In this document: positions 21,917 through 33,652 of the stretch, in pieces
Layout of the letters: every line of letters begins with the position of its first letter
How positions within the stretch are numbered: the stretch's first letter is position 1
Origin: Nilaparvata lugens
Taxonomy: Eukaryota; Arthropoda; Insecta; Hemiptera; Delphacidae
Reading direction: 5' to 3'
Assembly: GCF_014356525.2 (NCBI RefSeq)
Contig: NC_052517.1
Coordinates: 2,486,742 to 2,550,741, forward strand
DNA: 64,000 nucleotides
The notes under the pieces: model-generated
What the model saw: only the letters and a program-made list of their open reading frames with translations
Database searches by the model: none
Told to the model about the DNA's origin: nothing
Made by a program: the position numbers and the translations under genes

Positions 21917-22072
21917 GCCGGTTGCACAAAGCCGATTAAATTTTAACCGTGATTAAATCCACGAAAGCCAACCAGAGAAGCAGCCGTCTTTTCAAAAAAG
22001 CCTTCTCTGATTGGTTCTCATGAAATTAATCACTGGTTAAAATTTAACCAACTGTTATGCAACCGGGCATCA
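21917..22072. mobile_element. FamB fold-back MITE (copy A) plus nearby half copies
   Basis: GCCGGTTGCACAAAGCCG ... and the inverse ending TATGCAACCGGGC. Single right arms (TTAAAATTTAACCGGC + TTTTGTGCAACCGGGC) recur at 22207-22252 and 22385-22435 next to repeated flanks, so the arm has been amplified with local sequence. Confidence 0.8.
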
Positions 22073-22499
22073 TCAATATTAAATCAATAATGAAAATATA
22101 CGAGCGATACTTGTATATTCGTAAAAAAACTAAATAAAACCTATATACAGTATTAGAATCAGATAATGTAATGATTATTCAAATAACTATTATTTTTAAA
22201 TCTCAAAATTAATCACGGTTAAAATTTAACCGGCTTTTGTGCAACCGGGCCTATCAATATAAATCAATAATGATAGTATAGAAGTGATAGGCCTACTTGT
22301 ATTATCGTAAAACAGCAAAATAAAACCTATACAGTATTAGAATCAGATAATGTAATGATTATTCAAATAATTATTATTTTTTAATCTCAAAATTAATCAT
22401 TAAAATTTAACCGGCTTTTATGCAACTGTGCCTAATTAATATGAAAACAATAGAGAATATATATTTGTGCGATACATATATTATCGTAAAACAATGAGA

Positions 22500-23340
22500 A
22501 ATAATTCTATACAGTGCTAACTACTATTATTTTTCAATCTCAACCCTTAAGAGCCTTGAAAAACACGGTATCAAATTTTAAAACCGGCTAGAGCCTATAC
22601 AAGATACATCGCTAGAAAGCTTTATGAAATAGAATCGAAATATCCGGACGAAATTGCTCGCAACGCATAAAAAATAATACAAGAAATAAACCAAGAATTA
22701 AATTCACATAGAAAGATACATGTCAAAAATAATAGCTTGAAACCTATTTATAATATAGGATTATCGTAAAACCACGAAATAAAACCTCTACGGTGTTAGA
22801 ATCATATCATGTTATAATAATTATTCAAATGACTATCATTTTCCAATCTCAACCAGTAAGAGCCTTGAAAAACACGGTATCAAATTTTAAAACCGGCTTG
22901 TGTCTATACAAGATACATAGATACAAAGCTTTATGAAGTAGAATCGAAATATCTGACCAAAATTGTTTGCAACGCAGAAAGAATAAGAATAACACCTGAG
23001 ATGACATAAGAAGTAGTCAAAACCAAACTCACAACACTATTAATCTATCATTGAAATTCTATCAATTTATTCAACTCACTTCAATCGGTTAAAAAAACTA
23101 ATAAATAGCACTTTAATCTTCAAATGATAATTGTTACATAATAATTATAATTATTAACTTGAAACCTATTAATATTATAGGAAGATGGAATTCACAAACC
23201 TGAAATGACACGACAAATCTTCAAAACCAAACGCACAACACTATTAATCTATCACTGAAATTCTATCAATTTATTCAACTCACTTCAATCGGTTAAAATA
23301 ACTAATAAATAGCACTTCAATCTTCAAATGACAATTTATT
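22500..23340. repeat. Nested tandem duplications of exon-like sequence
   Basis: Two direct pairs. The first is ACACGGTATCAAATTTTAAA with surrounding 150 bp, at 22560-22690 and 22870-22985. The second is ATGACA..AC..CAACACTATTAATCTATC with surrounding 140 bp, at 22997-23120 and 23206-23335. On the - strand the second pair ends TCATYTCAG followed by GTGTTA or GTTTGTG, so each may be an alternative first exon with its own donor. Confidence 0.65.
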
Positions 23341-23409
23341 ACAATTTCCAACAACAAAATCTTCAATCATTAACACAACAAGAACCAACAAGCAAAACAA
23401 ACTGAGAAA

Positions 23410-23724
23410 TAGAGATGTGTCGTTCGGTCATGACCCGTTCGAATTGAACGGGTCATTTAGGTGAACGAGTGATCCGGATCACATTTATTAAAAAAACCCG
23501 TTCATTTGACCCGTTCATCAACTGGGGTAAACCCCATGTTTTTATTGTCTTTACACATCAACTGTGGTGGACCACCTTTTTTTTTTTTTTTTTTTTTTTG
23601 CTTGTTTATAGGAGAGCTATAGAAAATAAACCGTTCAATTGAACGGGTCTTTTTGAACGGGTCGCGGCAGTGAACGTGAACGACTGACCCGAATCAGTAA
23701 AGTGATCCGAACTTCCCATCTCTA
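23410..23724. mobile_element. hAT-like MITE inserted after the duplication
   Basis: A perfect 8-bp duplication CTGAGAAA (23402-23409, 23725-23732). The same site in copy B (32651-32658) is empty and holds a single CTGAGAAA. Ends TAGAGATG...CATCTCTA; the interior is rich in ACCCGTTCA / TGAACGGGT motifs and a T run. An 8-bp duplication plus these ends fits the hAT superfamily. It is 315 bp with no coding capacity. A related partial copy at 23868-23950 is shared by both duplication copies. Confidence 0.9.
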
Positions 23725-24135
23725 CTGAGAAAGCGAGAAGCAATGACGCAACAGGTAAACACATAGAGTGGCACACTAGCGCTCTCGGCTAGTAGCGGTG
23801 CAGTTGCGAAACTCTGAGGCTAGCTCCCCTCTACATGTCTACTCATACCATCGTTACAAGAATTGAATGGAGATGGGAAGTTCGGATCACTTTACTGATC
23901 CGGATCACTCGTTCAATTTGAACGGGTCATGACCGGTCGACAAATCTGAAACCTCTAATTGAAAATTTGACCGGCGAACATAATCATAACTATAAAAAGC
24001 CGATCGATCAAATTCACTTATATTTTCATTAACTTCTTTACAGAAGTTTAAATAGAGACTACACAGCAAATAACTATCACAGAATAAATAATAAATTCAG
24101 CAATATTCAGATTCTAACTTGGAACCAATAGGCCT

Positions 24136-24640
24136 ACTACAACTTGGAATAGATCAAATAATTACTTAGACTAATTATGAAAAAAGTATATCTTTCAACA
24201 AATCGAAAAATTATTATTAATAACCTTATCAAATGAAATGAAACTTCAAACAGTAAACTGAGATTTTTCAAGACATTCATACCTTCATTGAAAACTGGTC
24301 GACAAAAATCACAGATCTCTATCTCACCGTAACTAGCCGATCTAATTTCACAACTTATTATCACACAACTCCAAATTCATATCACAACACATGAAAAGAG
24401 GTAATTAGATAACAAACTCACAATAAAACACTTTATAATTAACACAATTTCTATTCAAAATCAATTAGACAAACACTAACAATATTGACACGACTGGCTA
24501 GCTGTAGAGTGTAGACTGGACTGGACTGATGCCTGATGGGCTCGCTCGACACTCGACAAGTTCAAACAAGCAAGAGGCTGCCTGCTAACAGACAAAGACA
24601 GTCGGCATTGTGACGTCACACTCTTCTTCTCCTTCCAACG
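24136..24640 (-). promoter_or_regulatory. Promoter and first-exon module (copy A)
   Basis: TGACGTCA (24611-24618), a perfect cAMP-response-type palindrome, is followed on the - strand by an exon-like stretch ending CAGTTTTCAATGAAG/GTATGAATG near 24280. The same layout is in copy B. Distant versions at 37.3-37.6 and 49.0-49.3 kb support a function as the 5' end of a - strand transcript. No TATA box is evident. The start site is inferred, not seen. Confidence 0.4.
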
Positions 24641-25685
24641 TCAACCGACCAAATTTCAAAATGTCATAAATATCTTGCCAATTTTTCAAACCACCTCAAA
24701 AATGTTAATTAGGTGCTGCCATTACAACGTGGACCTCACTATAGAACAATAACAACCACAACAAGATACAGTATCAACACAAAACAGTATCACCACACAT
24801 GATACAGTATCAACACAATATGATACTGTATCATTTCAACTTGAAACACAACACTATGATAAGATACATTCGCTATCAGCTTTGTCGAATGATAGACAAG
24901 AGTAGAAACACCAATGTTAATCAAATACTGTCATTATAACGTGGACCTCACTATAGAACAAGAACAACCACAACATGATACAGTAGCATTCCAACTTGAT
25001 ACACAACACCGTAATTTGATACAAAACAGGATAGAGCTATCTGCTTTGTCGAATGACAGACAAGGATAGCAACACCAATGTTAATCAAATACTGCCATTA
25101 TAACGTGGACCTCACTATAGAACAAAAACAACCACAACATGATACAGTATCATTTCAACTTGAAACACAACACTATCATAAGATACATTCGCTATCAGCT
25201 TTGTCGAATGATAGACAAGAGTAGAAACACCAATGTTAATCAAATACTGCCATCATAACGTGGACCTCACTAGAGAACAAGAACAACCACAACATGATAC
25301 AATATCATAAACACAATATGATACAGTATCATTTCATACAACACTATGTTATGATACATTCGCTATCAGCTATGTCGAATGATAGACAAGGGTAGCAACA
25401 CCAATGTTAATCAAATACTGCCATTATAACGTGGACCTTACTATAGAACAAGAACAACCACAACATGATACAGTATCATTTCAATTTGATACACAACACT
25501 ATGATTTGATACATTCGCTATCAGCTTTGTCGAATGATAGACAAGGATAGCAACACCAATGTTAATCAAATATTTTAACGTGGACCTTGCTATAGAATTG
25601 AATATCGATAAGTATTTTCAAACCTCCAAAAAATATTCATTTGCCGACAGAAAAATGTGAAGGCAAACAGGAGCATAATGGATCT

Positions 25686-25913
25686 ATTGAATGAAAAATA
25701 CTAAGAAATTGTCAAAAACCACAGATTTATTGATACTTAGAAAGACCGGTTTCGGTTATTACACCATTTTCAATCTCTGATAACCTGATCTGAATAAAAA
25801 CCGAAACCGGTCTTTCTAAGATCAATAAATCTGTGGTTTTTGACAATTTCTCAAGTCTTTTTCATTTATTATAAATAATTACCACAATATCAACTTCTCA
25901 ACTACACAAAAAA
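25686..25913 (+). mobile_element. FamG palindromic retroposon (copy B)
   Basis: The same insertion as 17889-18116, with the flanking duplication now diverged (CATAATGGATCTA / CATTATGGTTCTA). Confidence 0.85.
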
Positions 25914-26007
25914 CATTATGGTTCTACCTTATTGTTGAGTATACTATAATAACACTAAAACCTAATGTTTGTGCTGTGAGTGATAAAAATGATGATTAAA
26001 AAGATAA

Positions 26008-26945
26008 AAAAATCTGGTGTGGTACACTCACACTACTTTCCTTGCTCATTGAACTGGGAGCCTCATTCTTAAACGATAATAATTTAGAGAAATAACATAA
26101 TGACGATTGGCGGCAACATAATTATTTGAAACTACGATCGGACTACTGTATATGTGTGTATATAATTATTGTTTTCAGAGCACTTTTTCCTTTGTGTAAA
26201 TTGTGAAATCTGATGATTTTTTAAAAGTCGTCAAAACAGCTGTTCTACAGATGAAATATCTCGACTATGTGTTATTTTTATAGACTGCTCTACCTACCTA
26301 CCTCAAGCACGAGAAGGAGGTTACAAAGTACATTTCTCAAGGATGGGGTAAACCCCCCATTAGTTTCCCAGAGAGGAGACTCATGCCAGTTGATGGGGCT
26401 GATAAATAACTATACGGAGTATGAATTTGAAATAAATCAGTCGAGTAATTTTTGAGAAAATCGTGAAAAACATGGTTTTTCAGTAATTATCCGCCATTTT
26501 TCTCGAGAATATTACGCAGCTCCTGCAATTTTCCTAGAAATAAGACTCATGTCAGTTGATAGGGCTTATAAATAGCTATCCATGGTATAAATTTAAAGAA
26601 AATCGTTAGAGCCGTTTTTGAGAAAATCGTGAAAAACATGGTTTTTTAGTAATCATCCGCCATTTTTTCCGCCATCCTGAATTGAATTTTATTGAATTTC
26701 TTATTGTCGGGTCCTCATGGTATAAGGACCTTAAGTTTAAAATTTCAAGTCAATCGGTTAATTAGGAATGGAGTTATCGTGTTCACAGACATACACACAC
26801 ACACACACAGACCAACACCCAAAAATCATGTTTTTGGACTCAGGGGACCTTGAAACGTATAGAAAACTTGAAATTGGGGTACCTACCTTAATTTTTTTTT
26901 TGGAAAGCAATACTTTCCTTACCTATGGTAGTAGGGCAAGGAAAG
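26008..26945 (+). mobile_element. FamF element, copy B only
   Basis: Starts TCTGGTGTGGTACACTCACA and ends GGGCAAGGAAAGTAAAAA. It has an internal CGTGAAAAACATGG block repeated twice and a short CA run. The equivalent place in copy A (about 18220) is empty. Confidence 0.85.
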
Positions 26946-27020
26946 TAAAAACTGATCTCATAGAACAAAACAAGACAGTGACAATATTCATCTTTAAAAA
27001 TAATTTGAAAGTTGGTGGAG

Positions 27021-27070
27021 CTGACCAAAAAGCGGTCACCCGTCCAACGACAGCACTGAACGCCCGTCAC
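27021..27070 (-). ncRNA. 5S rRNA-like segment (copy B)
   Basis: GACGGGCGTTCAGTGCTGTC, then GTTGGACGGGTGACCGCTTT on the - strand. It is in the same position relative to exon Y as in copy A. Confidence 0.4.
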
Positions 27071-27205
27071 ACTTACTCGTACTAACACAACAAAAATGGC
27101 ATAGAAAACCATGACACATCACAACATGAGTCATGAATCATTTTCCAATTATTAGCTGCACAGGGATAGTGTGTTATTATCTTATGATATCTCTACTTTT
27201 TGGTA

Positions 27206-27491
27206 GAGAGTTAGTGGGGAGGATATTTTTAATAATCTTTCCAAAGAATGGACATTGATAAGTCCAAAGCTCCGCCAATTTATGTACATGCATAACAGTA
27301 TGATTATTATCTATAGTTATTATATTACAAATTGCTTTTTCATATCATATACAGTTCAATAATATTATTTTCTTAGTCTATATTATGTAAATTCATCTAT
27401 AATGTTGCTGTATTGTAAGCTATTGTATATAAGTGTATAAGCCAGTATATATTGTAATCTACATAAATAAAGTACTCAATCAATCAATCAG
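27206..27491 (+). mobile_element. FamD retroelement tail
   Basis: TTTGGTAGAGAGTTAGTGGG ... AATAAAGTACTCAATCAATC. It interrupts sequence that is continuous in copy A (TATCTC/AGCATTG), so it is younger than the duplication. Confidence 0.85.
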
Positions 27492-27702
27492 CATTGTTTC
27501 ATTATTTTGCATTGAAACTAGATAGCACATTTGAAATGACTGACTTCAACACATAGCCGCACTTTGTTAAGCTACAAGGCCTACTGCTACATCCCTCAAA
27601 CATTTTTATAAAATTACATCATAAATCGTAATAAATTCCAGACAATACATAACACACAATCAATAGTGGAAATAAGATAGTGAGATAAGTTATAAGCCTC
27701 AC

Positions 27703-27804
27703 CTGTCAAGTGCCATACTTGAAAGCTGTGGTCCATGACAGGAGTGAATCAGTATAGTCTACCAAGCTCCATTCGATGCGTTGCTGACTGGGTTCACCTC
27801 ACAC
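27703..27804 (-). other. Exon Y, copy B
   Basis: Donor CACTTGACAG/GTGAGGC and acceptor TTGTTGTGTTGTAG. The length is identical to copy A. The block is better conserved than the flanks. The next - strand exon it could join is exon X at 16531-16673, which lies outside the duplicated block. Confidence 0.5.
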
Positions 27805-27982
27805 CTACAACACAACAACAAAAAACACACATTGAAATTTCGCAAAATTCCCAATCGGATTTGAAATTATTAAGCCAGCAATAAATCATGAAGAAACAGT
27901 TGTCAAGATGTATGTATAGATACGATTCACATTCATGAAATTCGAAATAGTTTATTTGACGTTGTTCTTGGGTGATGATTAA

Positions 27983-28730
27983 ACCATAGACAAACAATAG
28001 CATAAGTAGATATCCCATGATATAGGGCGTTCATGTCGCAACTTTTACTGTTATCTCAAGCCGTATTTCTTTCCCGTGAAGCTTTATGACGCTGGTAGTC
28101 TCTCATATTGTGCCGTTCATACACTCTTACCCGGTCAAAACAGTAAAAATCGACAGTAATCGGCTTGAGATAACAGTGAAAGCTGCGACACATAATCGCC
28201 CTATACCATGGGATATCTACTTATGCTATTGTTTCTCTATGATGATACTGACATAATTCAAAGACTCATACGCGGGTTATTTATAGAATAAAACTGTGGA
28301 CAGAACAGCTTAAAGTGCATTCCGAACCAAATTAATTTGACAGCGACAGTTAGTGGTACCAAAGAGAAACAATAGCGTAAGTAGATATCCCATGGTATAG
28401 GGCGTTTATGTCGCAACTTTTACTGTTATCTCAAGCCGATTATTGTCGATTTTCACTGTTTTGTTGGGGTGAGAGTGTATGAACGGCACAATAAGAGAGA
28501 CTACCAGCGTCATAAAGCTTCACAGGAAAGAACTACGTGGACTATCGGCTTGAGATAACAGTAAAAGTTGCGACATATCTACTCATGCTATTGTTTCTCT
28601 ATGATGATACCGACTTAATTCAAGACTTATACGAGGGTTTATTAGAGAATAAAAGTGTGGACAGAACAGTTTCAAGTGCATTCCGAACCAAAGTAATTAT
28701 TTGACAGCGACAATTAGTGGTACTGACCAA
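27983..28730. repeat. FamC MITE plus flank, tandemly duplicated
   Basis: Two FamC elements (about 27983-28242 and 28359-28603) are each followed by ATGATAC.GAC...AATTCAA.. and TGCATTCCGAACCAAA. The period is about 375 bp, so the element and its flank were copied together. Copy A has the flank once and no FamC. Confidence 0.8.
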
Positions 28731-29077
28731 CTAACAGCTTGTCAAACTAGAGTAACAAGCGATTTTACTTCAATGAATGAATAAATGAAAATTATTTGTT
28801 AGAATAATAATAGCATTTCAGAAATTTTAATAAAATATGAATATTTTATATTTCTATAAGATTTATAGAAATAATATAACCTTTCACAGATAGGCTACTT
28901 TCCGATTTGAAGAATTCGACACTGTAGTTGATTTCCTCTTGTTTGCAACTTAAAACTATCCTTTTTCAATTATTGTCATTATCCTCCTAAAGGTTGCACA
29001 AGTCTAAGATTCGTGTGGTCTCACCCGTTAACACTGGAAATTTGAAATTAAATAATTCTAGTCCTCTCATGCTATAG

Positions 29078-30220
29078 TGAGGTCCTCGTTATAATGGCAG
29101 TATTCGATTAACATGGACTTTTTTATCCTTGTCTATCATTCGACATAGCATATAGCGCTATCCTTTTCTACCTCCGCAACGTTCCAGTTTTTGTTATTGT
29201 AGGAATACAATATTAATTAACAAAATATGCAATCCTTATTCTGAAAATGTATTATTTAATCATTAAAAAATATTTTTTCTTGACGAAAAAGTTATAATTA
29301 ATAATTATTCCAAACAGGAATGAACAATTCATATCACATCAGATACACCGGTATCGACAAAGGCAGTGACAAGGCAGAGAATCAGCAAAGCTGGTTTTTT
29401 TATCTTTCTCCACTGCCATTATAACGTGGACCTTACTATACAATAAAATCACTTGTTCTAAATTCCCATATATCAGTATTAGGCCTATATACACGATATA
29501 ATGGCAGTGTTGAAATATAAGGTAACAACGTTGCCGATCCTCTGTCTTGTCAATGCCTGCTATAGACGGTAGGTAGCTGATACAGGTTTATCAAAGTAAT
29601 ATTAACTGTTCATTCTCGTTTGAAATTAACAATTATAGGAAATTATATTTTTCAATAATATCATAATAAATTTTCATAATGAAGATGAAATAATTAGATA
29701 CTAATTCTGCATTGTTAAAAGACGATCTGACAACAGAGCAAAGCGAGAAAGAGATAGCACTATCCGCTTTGTTGAATGATAGACAAGAATAGCTAGACCA
29801 TTGATAATCTAACACTGCCATTGTAACGTGGACCTCACTATATAACCATCCTCGGTATTCAAATTCATTTATTTGCCATAAAATAATACAGATTGATAAA
29901 ATAAATATTTTAACTTACAAAATGGCACTACCGGCAAAGAAAACTACCGGTAAATAAAGAATCTCTATTCTACCACTTCCTTTCCTGTCTATCAACTCAT
30001 ATTCCTCTCTCTTTTTTCTTATTTTGTAAATTAATTATATTTCTACACTTATGAAGAACTATCTGGCAACATCGAAGAGCTAGAAAAGGATATCCCTATC
30101 TGCTTTGTGTAATGATAGACAAGGATAGCAACACCAATGTTAATCAAATACTGCCATTATAACGTGGACCTCACTATAGCGATTAGTGTTCGACATAACG
30201 ACAATATGATACAGTATCAT
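29078..30220. repeat. FamA MITEs, three elements (copy B)
   Basis: Counterparts of 19708-20795. The gap after the second element holds 85 extra bases (29860-29945) not in copy A. Confidence 0.75.
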
Positions 30221-30368
30221 CTGTTCAGTTAAAATATTCTTCAGATTAGTTCTAATAGGGAATATTCCCACTCGGCCGTAAGAACTACGATTTTATTATT
30301 ATTTTTTTAATTCACAGAACCAGACACGGAAACTGATTTGAAAAGTGGACATTAAATTACAAGAATTA

Positions 30369-31021
30369 TCTATATATATAAAAGCGAAATGGCACTCACT
30401 CACTCGCATAACTAAAAATCTACCGGACCAAAAACGTTCAAATTTGGTAGGTATGTTCAGTTAGCCCTTTAGAGGCGCACTAAGAAATCTTTTGGCAATA
30501 TTTTAACTCTAAGGGTTGTTTTTAAGGGTTTAAAGTTCGTCTTTAAACATATATTCTTCTTCTCCCAATCTCTTAATTATAATTGAAAATTTTCATATCA
30601 TATGTTACTATAGAACTATAATCTAGATAGAGTACCTCTTCGAAACAGTTGTTAACTGGCAACTAAATTAATAATTTTGTCAGGTTGGCATTGAGTTGAG
30701 TTGACTTTGTTAGGTTGGCACCAAGTTGAAGATTTAAATGCATTTATCGCGGAAAAATTGATTAAGCACTGCTACTTCAATCCTGGGAATATTATATTAC
30801 TAGCCGTCAGGCTCGCTTCGCTCGCCATATCCGTTTAGCCAGACGTTTAGTCTGGACCCCCGACTGGATTGTTCTAACATATGATAAAAATGCTCAAATG
30901 AAAAATGCAGGCGAGCGAAGCGAGCCTGCTGATCTCATTCTTGGATGATCCAGTCGGGTGTCCAGGGGGCGGAGCCCCCTTGCTAGACGGATATGGCGAG
31001 CGAAGCGAGCCTGACGGCTAG
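30369..31021 (+). mobile_element. Helitron-like non-autonomous element (copy B)
   Basis: The same element as 20932-21591. The CACT microsatellite at the 5' end is shorter here. The terminal palindrome runs 30799-31022. Confidence 0.55.
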
Positions 31022-31346
31022 TTATGTATATGAATAGATTGAGAAAGACAAATGTCTAATGTGGAGATCCTGCAAAGGCTTGCGTACGGGAATATGCCCA
31101 CCGTATCTAATTAATCAGAAAACAACAAAATTTAAAATGTACTATAAATAATTCGCAATAGAATGAGACAGAACTATGCTTTCATTTGAATCTATTAACT
31201 TACTATTAAATATTGAAAACAAAACAGTGATATAAAACTAAACTGAGGTAATGCCTGTCAAACAGCCTAGTATCATAATTGAAAAACATAATTAGAAACG
31301 GAATTACAAGAAATATTTACCCGAAAATCAACAATCAACATTATGT

Positions 31347-31492
31347 GCCGGTTGCACAAAGCCGGTTAAATTTTAACCGTGATTAAATCCACGAGAACCA
31401 ACCAGAGAAGCAGCCGTCTTCAAAAAAGCCTTCTCTGATTGGTTCTCATGAAATTAATCACTGGTTAAAATTTAACCAACTGTTATGCAACC
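31347..31492. mobile_element. FamB fold-back MITE (copy B)
   Basis: GCCGGTTGCACAAAGCCGG ... TATGCAACCGGGC, the counterpart of 21917-22072. One extra right arm lies at 31627-31675, whereas copy A has two. Confidence 0.8.
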
Positions 31493-33129
31493 GGGCATCA
31501 TCAATATTAAATCAATAATGAAAATATACGAGCGATACTTGTATTATCGTAAAACAGCGAAATAAAACCTATACAGTATTAGAATCAGATAATGTAATGA
31601 TTATTCAAATGATTATTATTTTTTAATCTCAAAATTAATCACGGTTAAAATTTAACCGGCTTTTGTGCAACTGTGCCTATTAATATGAAAACAATAGAGA
31701 ATATATTATATTTGTGCGATACATAGACTATATTATCGTAAAACAATGAGAAATAAAAACCTATACAGTGCCAACTACTATTATTTTTCAACCAGTAAGA
31801 GCCTTGAAAAACACGGTATCAAATTTTAAAACCGGCTAGAGCCTATACAAGATACATCGCTACAAAGCTTTATGAAATAGAATCGAAATATCCGGACGAA
31901 ATTGCTCGCAACGCAGAAAAAATAATACAAGAAATAAACCAAGAATTAAATTCACTTAGAAAGATACATGTCAAAAATAATAGCTTGAAACCTATTTATA
32001 ATATAAGATTATCGTAAAATCACGAAATAAAACCTCTACGGTGTTAGAATTAGATAATGCTATGATTATTCAAATGACTATTATTTTTCAATCTCAACCA
32101 GTAAGATCCTTGAAAAACACGGTATCAAATTTTAAAACTGGCAAGAGCCTATACAAGATACATCGCTATAAAGTTTTATGAAATAGACCAAAATCGTTTG
32201 CAACGCAGAAAGAATAAGAATAACACCTGGGGTGACATAAGAAGTCGTCAAAACCAAATCAAACGCACAACACTACTAATCTATCACGGAGATTCCATCA
32301 ATTCATTCAACTCACTTCAATCGGTTAAAATAACTAATGAATAGCACTTTAATCTTCAAATGATGATAATTTATTGTTACATAATAATAATTATTATTAT
32401 TATTAACTCGAAACCAATTAATATTTATAGAAAGATGGAATTCACAAACCTGAAATGACACGACAAATCTTAAAAACCAAACGCACAACACTATTAATCT
32501 ATCACTGAAATTCTATCAATTTATTCAACTCACTTCAATCGGTTAAAATAACTAATAAATAGCACTTCAATCTTCAAATGACAATTATTACAATTTTCAA
32601 TAACAAAATCTTCAATCATCACAACGACAAGAACCAACAAGCAAAACAAACTGAGAAAGCGAGAAGCAAGGATGCAACAGGTAAACACATAGAGTGGCAC
32701 ACTAGCGCTCTCGGCTAGTAGCGGCGCAGTGGCGAAACTCTGAGGCTAGCTCCCCTCTACACGTCTACTCATACCATCGTTACAAGAATTGAATGGAGAT
32801 GGGAAGTTCGGATCACTTTACTGATCCGGATCAATCAGTCTCGTTCAATTTGAACGTGTCATGACCGGTCGACAAATCTGAAATCTCTAATTGAAAATTT
32901 GAACGGCAAACATAATAACTATAAAAAGCCGATCGATCAAATTCACTTATATTTTCATAAACTTCTTTACAGAAGTTTAAATAGAGACTACACAGCAAAT
33001 AACTATCACAGAATGAATAATAAATTCAGCAATATTCAGATTCTAACTTGGAACCAATAGGCCTACTACAACTTGGAATAGATCAAATAATTACTTAGAC
33101 TAATTATGAAAAAATATATCTTTCAACAA

Positions 33130-33575
33130 ATCGAATAATTATCAATAACCTTATCAAATGAAAAATGAAACTTCAAACAGTAAACTGAGATTTTTCAAAA
33201 CATTCATACCTTCATTGAAAACTGATCGACGAAAATCACAGATCTCTCTCTCTCACCGTAACAAAAAACTTGCCGATCTAATTTCACAACTTATTATCAT
33301 ACAACTCCAAATTTATATCACAACACATGAAAAGAGATAATTAGCTAACAAACTCACGATAAAACACTTCATAATTAACACAATTTCTATTCAAAATCAA
33401 TTAGACAAACACTAACAATATTGAGACGACTGGCAAGCTGCAGAGTGTAGACTAGACAGTAGACTGGACTGATGCCTGATGGGCTCGCTCGACAGTCGAC
33501 AAGTTGAAACAAGCAAGAGGCTGCCTGCTAACAGACAAAGACAGTCGGCATTGTGACGTCACACTCTCCTTCTCC
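33130..33575 (-). promoter_or_regulatory. Promoter and first-exon module (copy B)
   Basis: TGACGTCA at 33554-33561, next to TCTCCTTCTCCTTCTCC. The exon-like end CAATGAAG/GTATGAATG is near 33210. It is strongly similar to 24136-24640. Confidence 0.4.
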
Positions 33576-33652
33576 TTCTCCTTCCAACGTCAACCGACCA
33601 AATTTCAAAATGTCGCAAATATCTTGCCAATTTTTCAAACCACCCCAAAAAT

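Larger units (their letters stand above)
17087..24703. repeat. Large tandem duplication, copy A
   Basis: A 7.6-kb stretch that matches 24704-33652 in the same order and orientation: FamA array, FamG retroposon, 5S-like segment, exon Y, FamA MITEs, Helitron-like element, FamB MITEs, tandem first-exon repeats and the TGACGTCA promoter region. Copy A ends ACCACCTCAAAAATG and copy B starts with ATGTTAATTAGGTGCTGCC, the sequence at 17086. Copy A alone has the FamG insertion at 18964 and the hAT-like insertion at 23410. Confidence 0.93.
24704..33652. repeat. Large tandem duplication, copy B
   Basis: Directly adjoins copy A. It is longer (8.9 kb) because it carries a FamF element (26008-26945), a FamD tail (27206-27491) and two FamC units (27983-28603) not found in A. 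It lacks A's FamG and hAT-like insertions. The right end (AACCACCCCAAAAAT) matches the right end of copy A, then leaves into a diverged older module. Confidence 0.92.
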
